NCBI RefSeq assembly: GCF_009668025.1 | Contig: NZ_WJXZ01000001.1 | Location: 935,004-999,003, forward strand | Length of the DNA stretch: 64,000 nucleotides | Source of the DNA: Larkinella terrae | GTDB lineage: Bacteria; Bacteroidota; Bacteroidia; Cytophagales; Spirosomataceae | Reading direction: 5' to 3' | Part shown: positions 1 through 8,536 of the stretch, one piece after another | Layout of the letters: each line of letters begins with the position of its first letter | Numbering within the stretch: position 1 is the first letter of the stretch | Program-made: the position numbers and the translations under genes | The notes under the pieces: model-generated | The model's database searches: none | What the model was told of the DNA's origin: nothing | Seen by the model: the letters and a program-made list of their open reading frames with translations, nothing else

Positions 1-971
1 CGGTTTTCGATAAAACCCTGCAAAAACGCGATTTACCTTATAACCGGTACGAGTTTACGGGAAAACAGAACACCGTGATGGGTCTCCACGGCAATTATGT
101 CTGGCAAAATGTCAATTTTTTCGGCGAAGCTGCGCGCTCGTCCAGTGGCGGAATCGGCGCCGTGGGCGGGGCCGTCGCCAGTTTGACCAAACGCCTGGAT
201 GCGGCTTTTCTGGGGCGGTATTACGCCCGGAATTTCCATAGTTTTTACGCCAACGCCTTCGGCGAAAATACGCGCAACAGCAACGAGCGGGGTATTTACA
301 CCGGTTTGCGCTACGTCATTTACCGCAAACTGACGCTGGGCACTTTCGTTGATTATTACCGGTTTCCATGGTGGAAATACCTGGTTGACAAACCGTCGCA
401 AGGTTACGATTACCTGCTGCAGGCGACTTATTCGCCCACCAAAAAATGGTCGGTTTACGGGATTTACCACGAAGAACACAAGGAGAAAAATCTGCCGACG
501 GCGCTCAGCAAAATCAAGGAAACCGTTAAAACCGTGCGGAAAAATTACGCGCTCAACGCCGAATACAATCCCTCGCGCGTGTGGTCGTTCCGGACCCGGA
601 TTCAGTGGGGCGGTTTTCGGTACACCGGTTTTTCATCCTCCAGGGGAGTAGCGATCGTGCAGGATGCTACGGCGGATTTCGGACGATTGTCTCTCAGCGG
701 ACGGCTGGCGTGGTTCAGCACCGCGGATTACGACAGCCGACAGTACGTCTACGAACGCGATGTGTTGTCGGCATTTTCGATTCCGGCCTACGCCAACAAG
801 GGCATCCGAAATTACCTGCTGATTCAGTATAACCTGAACAAGCATCTGGACGTCTGGCTGCGCTGGAGCCGCACCGATTTCCGAAAACAGGAAACCGTCG
901 GCTCCGATCTGGACGAAATTGCCAAACCGCACAAGAGCGAGGTGAAAGTGCAGGTGCGGTGGCGGTTTTGA
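1..971 (+). CDS. Outer-membrane beta-barrel protein, C-terminal part (helix-hairpin-helix family type), 5' truncated
   Basis: The reading frame is open from the first bases of the window (frame of base 3) to a TGA at 969-971, so the gene starts upstream. The visible part, about 320 residues, is made of alternating short aromatic-rich strands (many Tyr, Phe and Trp), with repeated phrases such as YGIYHEEHKEK and a terminal VQVRWRF. A terminal Phe after an amphipathic strand is the usual signature of a Bacteroidota outer-membrane barrel. The pattern resembles the C-terminal barrel of long helix-hairpin-helix proteins in this phylum, whose DNA-binding-like N-terminus would lie outside the window; that family assignment is from memory and less sure than the barrel call. 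Nothing else in the window is obviously linked to it. Confidence 0.6.
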   Translation, partial: VFDKTLQKRDLPYNRYEFTGKQNTVMGLHGNYVWQNVNFFGEAARSSSGGIGAVGGAVASLTKRLDAAFLGRYYARNFHSFYANAFGENTRNSNERGIYTGLRYVIYRKLTLGTFVDYYRFPWWKYLVDKPSQGYDYLLQATYSPTKKWSVYGIYHEEHKEKNLPTALSKIKETVKTVRKNYALNAEYNPSRVWSFRTRIQWGGFRYTGFSSSRGVAIVQDATADFGRLSLSGRLAWFSTADYDSRQYVYERDVLSAFSIPAYANKGIRNYLLIQYNLNKHLDVWLRWSRTDFRKQETVGSDLDEIAKPHKSEVKVQVRWRF

Positions 972-1053
972 CTTTTATTATCCTCTAGACGCCGGTGATT
1001 TGGCGGGGAAATCTATCCATTTAATCGATTGAAGAAGATAAGCGGAATTGTTG

Positions 1054-1078
1054 ATTACTGCTTTTTGAAAGCAGTAAT
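1054..1078. repeat. Perfect 11-bp hairpin after the barrel gene
   Basis: Arms 1054-1064 and 1068-1078 are perfect complements around a 3-nt loop. It lies about 85 bases after the upstream stop codon. There is no clean T-run behind it, so it is only a possible terminator. The rest of the 972-1260 gap is AT-rich and shows no gene. Confidence 0.45.
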
Positions 1079-1260
1079 TATATCGATAAATTTCTGTTTC
1101 GTTTCTAAATTGTTCACAGAAGTCCCGTTTTCCATTTACCTAAAATGGGTTGTCCTGGCGATTCAACAAGATTAAGTAAGTAATTGCAAAAGGTAGTTCT
1201 ATTATAAGAAAAACAGAATCATATATTTACATAACTTTCCCCTTTCAAGCAGATACTAAA

Positions 1261-1869
1261 ATGAGACATAGTATATTTCTGCTTATGTTGCTGATTGCTG
1301 GCTGTCATCGAACGATTGAGCCAGTGGAGCCAGTGCCGCCGATTGGTACCGCTTATCTACGGGTGGAATATGAGGGTAAGAAGTCAACCTATGTTGAAGG
1401 TAAAAATGGCATAATTTTGTCAAGCAGTTTCGGTAGTTTTATTAACAACTCCAATATGGTAGGCATGGGAGGAGGGATCAAAGATTCGATTAATAATATT
1501 GACTGGACAATTCTCTTTTATTTTAAAGCTGCTGACTATCAGAAGAACACAGGGAATTTTACAAAACTCTTCGATAGTGGAGATTATAATTACTTGCTGT
1601 TAGACAAAGATTATAATCCGATTGGGGAGAAAGGCGTCGTCATTTCAACATCATCACCATTGGATACTAGTACGACCTATCGAAAAGCCAATACTACCCT
1701 TCTTCAAAAAGATGATAGACCTAGACTTTTAGAAGTGAAAAAGGCGTACTTCTATAATTTGACCTATGATCGATTCATTTGGGTTGAAGGGAAATTTGAA
1801 AGCTGGATGAGTGATAACAAGAAAATAAAGGGAGAGTTTCGAATCAAAGTTCAACACGATTTACAGTAA
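1261..1869 (+). CDS. Orphan secreted lipoprotein, AT-rich
   Basis: 202-residue protein with a short hydrophobic signal peptide ending in a lipobox (LIAGC, Cys at about residue 15), followed by a Pro/Glu-rich linker, so a lipid-anchored periplasmic or surface protein is predicted. The body has no motif I recognise; it is rich in Asn, Lys, Tyr and Ser and looks like a small beta-rich domain. Base composition is clearly more AT-rich than every neighbouring gene, and codon choice shifts accordingly (many AAT, AAA and ATT codons). This suggests recent acquisition. No partner gene is adjacent: the next gene downstream is convergent. Function unknown. Confidence 0.7.
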   Translation: MRHSIFLLMLLIAGCHRTIEPVEPVPPIGTAYLRVEYEGKKSTYVEGKNGIILSSSFGSFINNSNMVGMGGGIKDSINNIDWTILFYFKAADYQKNTGNFTKLFDSGDYNYLLLDKDYNPIGEKGVVISTSSPLDTSTTYRKANTTLLQKDDRPRLLEVKKAYFYNLTYDRFIWVEGKFESWMSDNKKIKGEFRIKVQHDLQ

Positions 1870-1919
1870 GCCTTATCAGGCACACTCCTGATTGACACAA
1901 ACTTACCAAACACTCGGTT

Positions 1920-2058
1920 TTACTCTTCCTTCGCCCGAACAGCTGCTTGTTCCATATGGACGGTTTTGTTACTCACCGCCGAATCCTTGAAGAAACCGAA
2001 GTTTCTGTGCCTTGGGCAATCTGATTGATCACACTGTCGGGCAGGTTGTACTCGTTTT
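1920..2058 (-). pseudogene. Remnant of a second DUF4249 gene (C-terminal ~45 codons, frameshifted)
   Basis: Read on the minus strand from 2058 to the TAA at 1922-1920, this stretch matches the last ~45 codons of the intact DUF4249 gene at 3044-3964. Conserved pieces are NLPDSVINQIAQG versus NVPTNVVNRNANG, then FGFFKDSAVSNKTVHMEQ versus VGFFGVSAASSKTVKVEQ, then the endings AVRAKEE and NIRAKED. The two halves are in different frames, and a single missing base near 2003-2007 explains the shift. There is no start codon or upstream body; the remnant abuts the uvsE stop codon. It is therefore a decayed paralogue end, left by duplication and deletion or by insertion of uvsE. Confidence 0.75.
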
Positions 2059-2996
2059 CAATCCGCTTGCTGCTTCATCAGCTTTTGAACGGCGGGCGGC
2101 AGGTCCAGATCTTCACCCCGCAGCCGCATGACCGCGAGCTCTTTCATTTTCGATTCGAAGACAATATCCACTTCCTTCCCGTAGGTGTTGACGGACGAGT
2201 AGAGCCAGTCGGCATGCGCTTCCCGGCGGGCGCGGGGATCTTCCCAATGCTGGCGCGAATCCGAATAGTGAAAAACCGGTCGGACATCCCAGGTGCCGTA
2301 AGCGGTCAGAAACGCTTCTTCTTCGGTCTGATAACCGGGATTCAGTGAATGGTGGAAATAATCGAAAACAATCGGGATGCCAACGGCTTCGTAAACCGTC
2401 AGCAGGTCAGTCACGGTATACAGACTGGGCCGATCGTCATTTTCCACCGTCAGGCGGGCGCGCAGGTTGGCGGATAGCAGGCTGAAATTGCGCGCAAACC
2501 GCGCCAGCGTGGCGGTTTTATCGCCGTAAGTCCCGCCCACGTGAATGTTGATCTTGTTCCAGTGCGAAGGAGTAAGCCCCATCAGGTCAAACAATTCCGA
2601 CTGGTATTCCAGATCCTTCAGGGTGTTGGTCAGCACGTTACCCTGGCCAGCCAATTGATTGAATGGTCCCGGATGCGTGGTCAGGCGAATGGGCCGACGG
2701 CCAATTTCTTCCAGCGTAGCCCGGATTTCGGCGAAGTCCGGCAGCTCGGCGATGCGGTATTCCGACGCCCACGGAAACAAATCCGACGAAATGCGGAACA
2801 GCTTGAAACCGTGCGCGATATTCCAATCAACGATCACCAATAAATCCTGCACGTTTTTCAGCGCCAGTTCGGAAGCGTAACCCAGGCCTTTTTCGGCAAA
2901 GGTTTTTTTGATCATCCCCCGGTTCGTGGTGACCTTGCTGGCCTGAAGGCTCAGATTAATACAGGCATAGCCCATGTTGACTGGTGTTGGCGTCAT
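2058..2996 (-). CDS. uvsE: UV damage endonuclease UvsE (UVDE family)
   Basis: 312 residues, the usual size of bacterial UVDE enzymes. These TIM-barrel nucleases nick DNA immediately 5' of cyclobutane dimers, 6-4 photoproducts and some abasic sites and start a repair route independent of UvrABC. Recognisable family features are the N-terminal GYACINLSLQ, the FRISSDLFPW segment, THPGPFNQL, the metal-site segments VENDDR and FDYFHH, and HYSDSR followed by an HADW motif. The start at 2996 gives MTPTPVNMGYACIN; the internal Met eight codons in is an alternative and closer to most homologues. It lies 47 bases behind the DUF4249 gene on the same strand, but no functional link is evident. Directly after its stop is a DUF4249 remnant, so the gene may have arrived as an insertion. 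Confidence 0.93.
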   Translation of the reverse strand: MTPTPVNMGYACINLSLQASKVTTNRGMIKKTFAEKGLGYASELALKNVQDLLVIVDWNIAHGFKLFRISSDLFPWASEYRIAELPDFAEIRATLEEIGRRPIRLTTHPGPFNQLAGQGNVLTNTLKDLEYQSELFDLMGLTPSHWNKINIHVGGTYGDKTATLARFARNFSLLSANLRARLTVENDDRPSLYTVTDLLTVYEAVGIPIVFDYFHHSLNPGYQTEEEAFLTAYGTWDVRPVFHYSDSRQHWEDPRARREAHADWLYSSVNTYGKEVDIVFESKMKELAVMRLRGEDLDLPPAVQKLMKQQAD

Positions 2997-3018
2997 ATTG
3001 CCTTAACCACAAACCGGT

Positions 3019-3044
3019 GCCTGCGGTTTTGGAAAACCGCAGGC
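3019..3044 (-). terminator. Hairpin at the end of the DUF4249 gene
   Basis: Perfect 12-bp arms, 3019-3030 and 3033-3044, with a 2-nt spacer, touching the stop codon of the DUF4249 gene. No strong T-run follows in the minus direction, so it may act as a 3' stabilising stem or a weak terminator before uvsE. Confidence 0.4.
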
Positions 3045-3964
3045 TAATCCTCCTTCGCCCGAATATTGGCCTGTTCCACTTTAACGGTTTTGCTGCTTGC
3101 TGCCGAAACCCCGAAGAAACCGACGGCTTTCGGGCCATTGGCGTTCCGGTTGACCACGTTGGTCGGCACGTTGGCGGGCGGAGACGCAAACAAACCGCCG
3201 TTGTTGATCTGGGTGCTCAGTTGCAGGAAGAAATAGAACGCATCCGGCGTGATGGAAAATACTTCCACCTTGACCGAATCATTCATATTATACAAACTGT
3301 CGGGGTTGATCGATGTCCGGATGGGCCGAATGAACAGCAGGCCGTCGGTATTGGCCGAACCGTTGAACGAACCGTCGTAGGAAACGACGATGTTTTGCGT
3401 GCCATCGAGCCGTTTGCCGTTCTGGTATGACCGAATCCAGTAATAATCCGTCCGATTCGGGAGGTCAGTGGCGTAAAATTCAGCCCGAAAACCCGTCCGC
3501 TCCCCAAAGGGATTGGGTTTGCCTTCCCGGAAAACCAGCGAGTCGATGGCCGGAACCGGATTCATCTGGGAAATTGAAATGTATTCCTGCCCTTCGTAGC
3601 GGATGCCCAGCAAATACTTCTTCCCAATTTTCGCGAATACTTCGCCCGGTTTCGGCGTCCAGACGTAATTACCGTTGTTTTTCAGGTCAATAAATTCGTG
3701 AATCACACTGTCTTCGTCGGCCACAATCACCGTGGCACCCAGGGCCGGTGGCGGTTGAGACGCGTCGAAGTAACCGGTGGTTTTCGTCAGTTTGATGGTT
3801 TGAGGGCCGGGTTGATCGGTGATCCAGCCATCGACGGCGAGTTGCGTCGGACCGGTTTGCAGATCGATGTCGATTGGATCTTCGCAGGACGTCAGGCCCA
3901 GCACGAGCAGTCCCAGCAGGATGAGGTGAATGACCGAAAAACCGAATATATGGTTGTTTTTCAT
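3044..3964 (-). CDS. DUF4249 family lipoprotein
   Basis: 306 residues with an N-terminal membrane stretch and lipobox LTSC (Cys at about residue 27), followed by EDPIDIDL, typical of the DUF4249 family found beside TonB-dependent receptors in Bacteroidota. Strand-rich phrases such as LAVDGWITDQPGPQTIKLTKT agree with a beta-sandwich or Ig-like N-terminal part. By analogy with SusD-like partners it is probably exposed at the cell surface and works with the adjacent receptor, but no substrate is known for the family. The gene starts 5 bases after the receptor's stop codon on the same strand, so the two are co-transcribed. A broken copy of its 3' end lies about 1 kb downstream at 1920-2058. Confidence 0.85.
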   Translation of the reverse strand: MKNNHIFGFSVIHLILLGLLVLGLTSCEDPIDIDLQTGPTQLAVDGWITDQPGPQTIKLTKTTGYFDASQPPPALGATVIVADEDSVIHEFIDLKNNGNYVWTPKPGEVFAKIGKKYLLGIRYEGQEYISISQMNPVPAIDSLVFREGKPNPFGERTGFRAEFYATDLPNRTDYYWIRSYQNGKRLDGTQNIVVSYDGSFNGSANTDGLLFIRPIRTSINPDSLYNMNDSVKVEVFSITPDAFYFFLQLSTQINNGGLFASPPANVPTNVVNRNANGPKAVGFFGVSAASSKTVKVEQANIRAKED

Positions 3965-3969
3965 GGCTT

Positions 3970-6426
3970 TTAGAATTTGAAATTGTACGTCGCTGAAGGG
4001 ATCAGGGTCGCGAAAACCGAATACCGGATGGCTTCGGCCACCGGAATCTGAACCTGCTCGCCGTTCATCGTCACCGTCCGTTTGTCTTCGGCCTGCCGGA
4101 AAAAAACCGAGAACGGATTTTTGCGGCCGTACGTGTTATATACCGAGAAAACCCAGTTACTTTCCCACTTCTGCGTCGGTTTTTTCTTGCGGTTTTGCAA
4201 GGTTGCCGCCAGGTCCAGGCGGTGATACGGCGGAATCCGGTAGTTGTTGCGGGAATTTTCGGCGTTGTGCGGCACCAGAAAACCCTGGAAAATATACCCG
4301 TTGGTCGGGAACGTGCCGGGCGTACCGGTCGCAAACGCAAAGGTGGCCGAGAAACTCCAGCGCTTGTTCAGGTCGTACAGCGCCACGGCATTCACGGTAT
4401 GCCGTTTGTCGAAACGCGTTGGGAACCAGCGGTTGTTGTTGATGCCGTCCACAAACCGCTCGGTTTTCGCCAGCGTGTAACTCACCCAGCCCGTCAGATC
4501 GCCCTTGTTCTTTTTCACGAAAAACTCGGCTCCATAAGCACGTCCTTTGCCGTTCAGCAGGTCGCCCTCGAGGTATTTATTGAGCAGTAAATCCGCGCCG
4601 TCGATGTAATCGATCTGGTTTTGCAGCCATTTGTAATAGAGTTCAACCGACACTTCGTATTCCGTACCGGTTTTGCCCAGATTCCGGAAATACCCCCCGG
4701 CAACCTGGTCGGCCACCTGCGGTTTGATGTTGTTGGTCGATGGCGTCCAGACGTCCAGTGGGGTTGACGCCGTGGTGTTCGAAACGAGGTGAATGTACTG
4801 CGCCAGCCGGTTGTAGCTCACTTTCAACGAACTAACGTCATTCAGCTCATACTTGGCCGAAAACCGGGGTTCCCAGTTGCCGTACGTTTTAATGGGTTCA
4901 CCACGGTCGTATTCCGTAGTTAAAACCGGAAACCGGCGCTGACCGGCCGGAACGCCGGTCTGAAATTCGTACGCTTCGCCGGGGCCGATGTAGTTGTAGA
5001 GCGAATATCGCAGGCCGTACTGCAGCTGCAGTTTTTTGGAAACCAGTTGCTCGTTGCCGACGTAGAGCGCACTTTCCAGCGCGTATTTGTTTTCCAGGCC
5101 AAACGTCCGCACCTCACCCCCGCTGGCCGCGTTGGCAACTCCCGGCTGAAAATCGTAAACGATGGCCTGACCGCCGAACGTCAGCGTGTTGTTTTTCAGG
5201 AACAGCGTAAAATCCGGTTTGAGGCTGTAATTGACGATGCCCGATTTCCAGTTGAAAAAATCTTTGGGGTTTTTACGCTTTAAGTCGCTGTCCAACAGGT
5301 AGTCGTAATTGCTGTAGAAAGCCGTGGTGTTCAGAAACAGCTTGTCGCTGAAGACGTGATTCCAGCGCAAACTGGTGGTGGTGTTTCCCCAGTTGAACCC
5401 GAAATCGGCACCGAACACGTCGCGGCCGAGGTAGCCTGAGGCATAAATGGTGTTTTTGGCGTTGATGCGGTAATTGGCTTTGGCCGTCAGGTCGTAGAAG
5501 TAAAACCGGGAGCCTTTCAGGTCGCCGGACAGAAACGGTTTGGCCAGCACGTCGGCATACGACCGGCGACCGGCGATAATAAACGATCCCCGTGCCTCAC
5601 CTTCCTTGTTTTTGAAAAGCGGCTGTTCAACGGTTAACCGACTGAAAATCAGGCCAATTCCGCCCGAAACTGTGGTTTTCTTGGAATTCCCTTCCTTCAT
5701 CCGAACGTCGAGAATGGACGAAATCCGCCCGCCGTACAGCGCCGGAATCCCGCCCTTCACCAGCTTCACGTCTTTCACCGCGTCGGGATTGAAAACCGAG
5801 AAAAAACCGAACAGGTGGGAGGAGTTGTAAACCGGTGCTTCGTCGAGCAACACCAGATTCTGATCGACGTTGCCGCCCCGCACGTTGAAACCCGTTGCGC
5901 CCTCACCCACCGTCGAAACACCCGGCAGGAGTTGAATGCTCCGGATGACGTCGACCTCGCCCAGCAGCGCCGGAATCTTCTGGATCGTTTTCATTTCGAC
6001 CCGGTTCACGCTCATTTCGATGTTTTTCACATTGTCGTCTTCGCGCTTGGTCGAAACCGTAACTTCCTGCAGGTCACGACCTTCCTCCTTTAATTCAATA
6101 TCCAGCCGCACATTCTGGCCGCTGAGGTCAACGGTGCGGGTTTGTTTGGTAAAACCGACGTAGGTATAAACCAGGTTGTAGGTGCCCGCTGGCAGGGTCA
6201 GCGAATAATACCCGTACGAGTTGGTAGTAATGCCCGATCCGGTTTCTTTCACGAACACCGAAACGCCGATCAATCCTTCGCCGTTGGCGGCATCCTTAAT
6301 GTAACCGCTCACCGTTGCCTGGGCACTCGCCCGTCGGCTGGCCGATACCGGATCGGGTGTGGTCTGCGCCTGACTGACAGCAGTTGCCAGAAGCATCAGA
6401 AAAAAAGCTTGTAAGATCTGTTTCAT
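3970..6426 (-). CDS. TonB-dependent receptor with carboxypeptidase-like N-domain (DUF4249 partner)
   Basis: 818 residues from the chosen Met at 6426, which gives a clean signal peptide (MKQILQAFFLMLLATAVSQA); a longer frame to 6555 would put an unlikely leader in front. The order is signal peptide, carboxypeptidase-regulatory-like beta-sandwich (about 35-115, GYIKDAANGEGLIGVSV), plug domain with FNVRGGNVDQNLVLLDEAP at about 180-200, then a 22-strand-type barrel ending in YNFKF. The receptor imports an unknown ligand through the outer membrane using TonB energy. It heads a two-gene operon with the DUF4249 lipoprotein. Unlike the three SusC proteins in the window it is shorter and is paired with DUF4249 instead of SusD. 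Confidence 0.9.
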   Translation of the reverse strand: MKQILQAFFLMLLATAVSQAQTTPDPVSASRRASAQATVSGYIKDAANGEGLIGVSVFVKETGSGITTNSYGYYSLTLPAGTYNLVYTYVGFTKQTRTVDLSGQNVRLDIELKEEGRDLQEVTVSTKREDDNVKNIEMSVNRVEMKTIQKIPALLGEVDVIRSIQLLPGVSTVGEGATGFNVRGGNVDQNLVLLDEAPVYNSSHLFGFFSVFNPDAVKDVKLVKGGIPALYGGRISSILDVRMKEGNSKKTTVSGGIGLIFSRLTVEQPLFKNKEGEARGSFIIAGRRSYADVLAKPFLSGDLKGSRFYFYDLTAKANYRINAKNTIYASGYLGRDVFGADFGFNWGNTTTSLRWNHVFSDKLFLNTTAFYSNYDYLLDSDLKRKNPKDFFNWKSGIVNYSLKPDFTLFLKNNTLTFGGQAIVYDFQPGVANAASGGEVRTFGLENKYALESALYVGNEQLVSKKLQLQYGLRYSLYNYIGPGEAYEFQTGVPAGQRRFPVLTTEYDRGEPIKTYGNWEPRFSAKYELNDVSSLKVSYNRLAQYIHLVSNTTASTPLDVWTPSTNNIKPQVADQVAGGYFRNLGKTGTEYEVSVELYYKWLQNQIDYIDGADLLLNKYLEGDLLNGKGRAYGAEFFVKKNKGDLTGWVSYTLAKTERFVDGINNNRWFPTRFDKRHTVNAVALYDLNKRWSFSATFAFATGTPGTFPTNGYIFQGFLVPHNAENSRNNYRIPPYHRLDLAATLQNRKKKPTQKWESNWVFSVYNTYGRKNPFSVFFRQAEDKRTVTMNGEQVQIPVAEAIRYSVFATLIPSATYNFKF

Positions 6427-6627
6427 AGATTGGTTGTATGACTGGGGAATCAGGGATGGTCTTGGGATTTGCTGAATGACATCAAAGGTCGGCTTTCCCC
6501 TCATTCGGTAGGACAAAAAAATGATGAACCGCCAAAATTCGACTCCGAAAGGCACGAGCTGTTGGATAAATTCGGCGATAAGCCCATTACGGCCTTCACT
6601 TTTCTAAATCCTTTCAACAGTTGTGCC

Positions 6628-6635
6628 CAAATGTA
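6628..6635 (-). promoter_or_regulatory. Candidate -7 element (TACATTTG) for the TonB receptor operon
   Basis: On the minus strand 6635-6628 reads TACATTTG, an exact fit to the Bacteroidota -7 consensus TAnnTTTG. No well-placed TTG -33 element was seen. If used, it leaves a 5' leader of roughly 190 bases before the start at 6426. Confidence 0.35.
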
Positions 6636-6677
6636 GTTAGATACCTACAACCTGTATTCTCACCAATCCGAAACATC

Positions 6678-7790
6678 ATGACTGAATTGAAAGAACTTGG
6701 CTTAGGCATCATTGGTTTCGGCGGTTTTGGCCTTTTTGCCGCCCAGCATTTCCTCCAGACTCCCCACGTCAGACTCATTGGCATTGCCGGTTCCCAGCGC
6801 GACGAAGCCCAGAAGGCCGCAAACCGCTTCGGGGCAACGAATTTCAGTACCATCGACGAGTTGCTCGCTCAGCCGGACCTCGACGTTGTGTACATCGCCA
6901 CTCCGCCTTTTCTGCACTACGAACAGTCGATGCAGGCTCTACGCGCCGGAAAACATGTGATTTGTGAAAAACCGCTGGCGACAAATGCCGAACAGGGCCG
7001 CGAAATGGTGGCGTTTGCCGAAAGCAAGGGTTTGCTCATGGTCACCAACCTGATGCAACGCTACAACCCGATGTTCGAACGCATTAAGACGTTGATTGAC
7101 AAGAAAATACTCGGTGAATTTCTCCACGGTTATTTCGAAAACTATGCGGGCGACGAAGGCCTTTCGCCCCAGCACTGGTTCTGGAACCGGAGCCTGAGTG
7201 GCGGTATTTTTATCGAACACGGCGTTCATTTTTTCGATCTGTTTACGGGCTGGCTTGGCGAAGGTAAGGTGGAAGCCGCGCAGGCTTGCCTTCGCGACGG
7301 AACCGAACTTGAAGATCAGGTTCAGGCGACGGTTCGCTACGGCAACCGGCTCGTGAATTTTTACCACGGTTTTACGCAGGTGGGCCGGATGGATCGGCAG
7401 GAAATGCGGCTTTTGTTCGAACGGGGTGATGTTACCCTGCACGAATGGGTGCCGACGCGGGCGGTGATCCGCGGGCTGGTTGACGAAGCCGGGACGCGGG
7501 CGCTGATGGATCTGTTTCCGGGATCGATTCTGGATATTACGGGCAATTACGGCGGCAAGGACCGGGCCGTTCGCGGACGCAACAAGGAGTTTGAAGCCGC
7601 CCAGCAGGTGCAGATCAGCTACGGATTCGATCACAATAAAATGCACCTCTACGGCGAACTGCTCCGGCTCATGTTCCGCGACCAGACGTCCGCCATCTAC
7701 TACCCGGAAACGCACCGGAAAATTACGGAACAGAACGGGTTGGTTTCGCTGCTGACGGCGGTAGAAGCGGATCAGCTGGCGCACCGGTGA
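6678..7790 (+). CDS. Gfo/Idh/MocA family NAD(P)-dependent oxidoreductase
   Basis: 370 residues from ATG at 6678; an upstream in-frame Met at 6621 would only add an unconserved leader. The N-terminal Rossmann fold shows LGIIGFGGFG (about residues 8-17), and the family signature CEKPLATN lies at about residue 95-105. The alpha/beta C-terminal domain follows, with NRSLSGGIFIEHGVHFFD carrying a probable active-site His. Such enzymes reduce or oxidise sugar, inositol or related carbonyls with NAD(P); this member's substrate cannot be read from the sequence. It is divergent from the TonB receptor operon and may be a single transcription unit or lead into the following SnoaL gene 120 bases on. Confidence 0.85.
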   Translation: MTELKELGLGIIGFGGFGLFAAQHFLQTPHVRLIGIAGSQRDEAQKAANRFGATNFSTIDELLAQPDLDVVYIATPPFLHYEQSMQALRAGKHVICEKPLATNAEQGREMVAFAESKGLLMVTNLMQRYNPMFERIKTLIDKKILGEFLHGYFENYAGDEGLSPQHWFWNRSLSGGIFIEHGVHFFDLFTGWLGEGKVEAAQACLRDGTELEDQVQATVRYGNRLVNFYHGFTQVGRMDRQEMRLLFERGDVTLHEWVPTRAVIRGLVDEAGTRALMDLFPGSILDITGNYGGKDRAVRGRNKEFEAAQQVQISYGFDHNKMHLYGELLRLMFRDQTSAIYYPETHRKITEQNGLVSLLTAVEADQLAHR

Positions 7791-7910
7791 AATCGCTCAA
7801 AGGCGGTTTTCCTACCATTCAGGCGGTTTTCGCTTCCATTGCCGGTTTTCTTTTTGAGCGGGATCAAGCCCCCCTTTAATTTCGGGCATACTTTCAATCA
7901 TCGCTCAGGC

Positions 7911-8339
7911 ATGGAAATGACCGCAACAACCACTGAAAATGAACAGCTTATCCGGGATTACATCCATCACGTGATCAACAACAAGCAATTGCACCGGCTC
8001 GGGGAGTTTTACACCGACGATTGCAAAATTCGCACCACCACGGGACGGCAGGCGCACGGACTGCGTGAATACACCCTCGCTTTACAGCAGGTTTTTACGG
8101 TTTTCCCGGATCTTTACGTAACCGTTAATGAAGTTGTAGTATCCGGCGATAATGCCTCGTTCCGGATCACGGCGCAGGGCACCCAGCACAGCGAATACGA
8201 GTCGATTCAGCCTTCGCAACCCGCCCGGCCGTTCTGTTTCGAAGAAGCCTTTTTTGTACGTTTCAAAGACGAAAAAATCACAACTGTCTGGATTCTGATG
8301 GATACGCACACGCTGTTACAGCAACTCCGAACAAGCTGA
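7911..8339 (+). CDS. SnoaL-like (NTF2 fold) polyketide-cyclase family protein
   Basis: 142 residues from ATG at 7911, preceded by a TAATTTCG box at 7877-7884 that resembles a Bacteroidota -7 element; an upstream in-frame start at 7839 would pass through this box. The sequence has the NTF2-fold pattern: an N-terminal helix (NEQLIRDYIHHVIN), a central strand pair around LREYTLALQQVFTVFPDLYVTV, and a terminal strand (KITTVWILMD). SnoaL-like proteins range from cyclases and isomerases to non-catalytic ligand binders, so no reaction can be assigned. The protein lacks a signal peptide and is probably cytoplasmic. A two-domain relative is encoded at 11459-12196. Confidence 0.75.
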   Translation: MEMTATTTENEQLIRDYIHHVINNKQLHRLGEFYTDDCKIRTTTGRQAHGLREYTLALQQVFTVFPDLYVTVNEVVVSGDNASFRITAQGTQHSEYESIQPSQPARPFCFEEAFFVRFKDEKITTVWILMDTHTLLQQLRTS

Positions 8340-8347
8340 TTTCTTAC

Positions 8348-8422
8348 TGATAAATGTAGAATGATGAATGTAAAAGGACTGGATTAGAAACACATTTTAC
8401 ATTCATCATTCTACATTTATCA
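8348..8422. repeat. Perfect 28-bp inverted repeat
   Basis: Arms 8348-8375 and 8395-8422 are exact reverse complements around a 19-nt spacer, followed on the plus strand by a T-rich run. It starts 9 bases after the SnoaL stop codon and could act as a terminator. The arms are built from repeated GAATGATGAATG-like units, suggesting expansion of short repeats. Confidence 0.8.
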
Positions 8423-8472
8423 TTCTTTTTTAGAGGCTATCTCAATTTTATAATTTCTCCCGTATTAAACTT

Positions 8473-8536
8473 GCCCCCAACCCCCTAAAAAGGGCTTTGT
8501 TACACCAATTAAAGCCCCCTTTAGGGGATTGGGGGC
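8473..8536. repeat. G/C-cluster palindromic repeat, copy 1
   Basis: A 64-bp element beginning GCCCCCAACCCCCT and ending with its complement AGGGGATTGGGGGC, with an inner AGGGCTTT/AAAGCCCC pair. A second copy of the same design lies at 49260-49324, so this is a dispersed intergenic repeat, not a gene-specific terminator. Confidence 0.8.

Noticed and set aside
6426-6555. Longer N-terminus for the TonB receptor
   Set aside because: The added 43 residues are not signal-like; the Met at 6426 starts a proper signal peptide.
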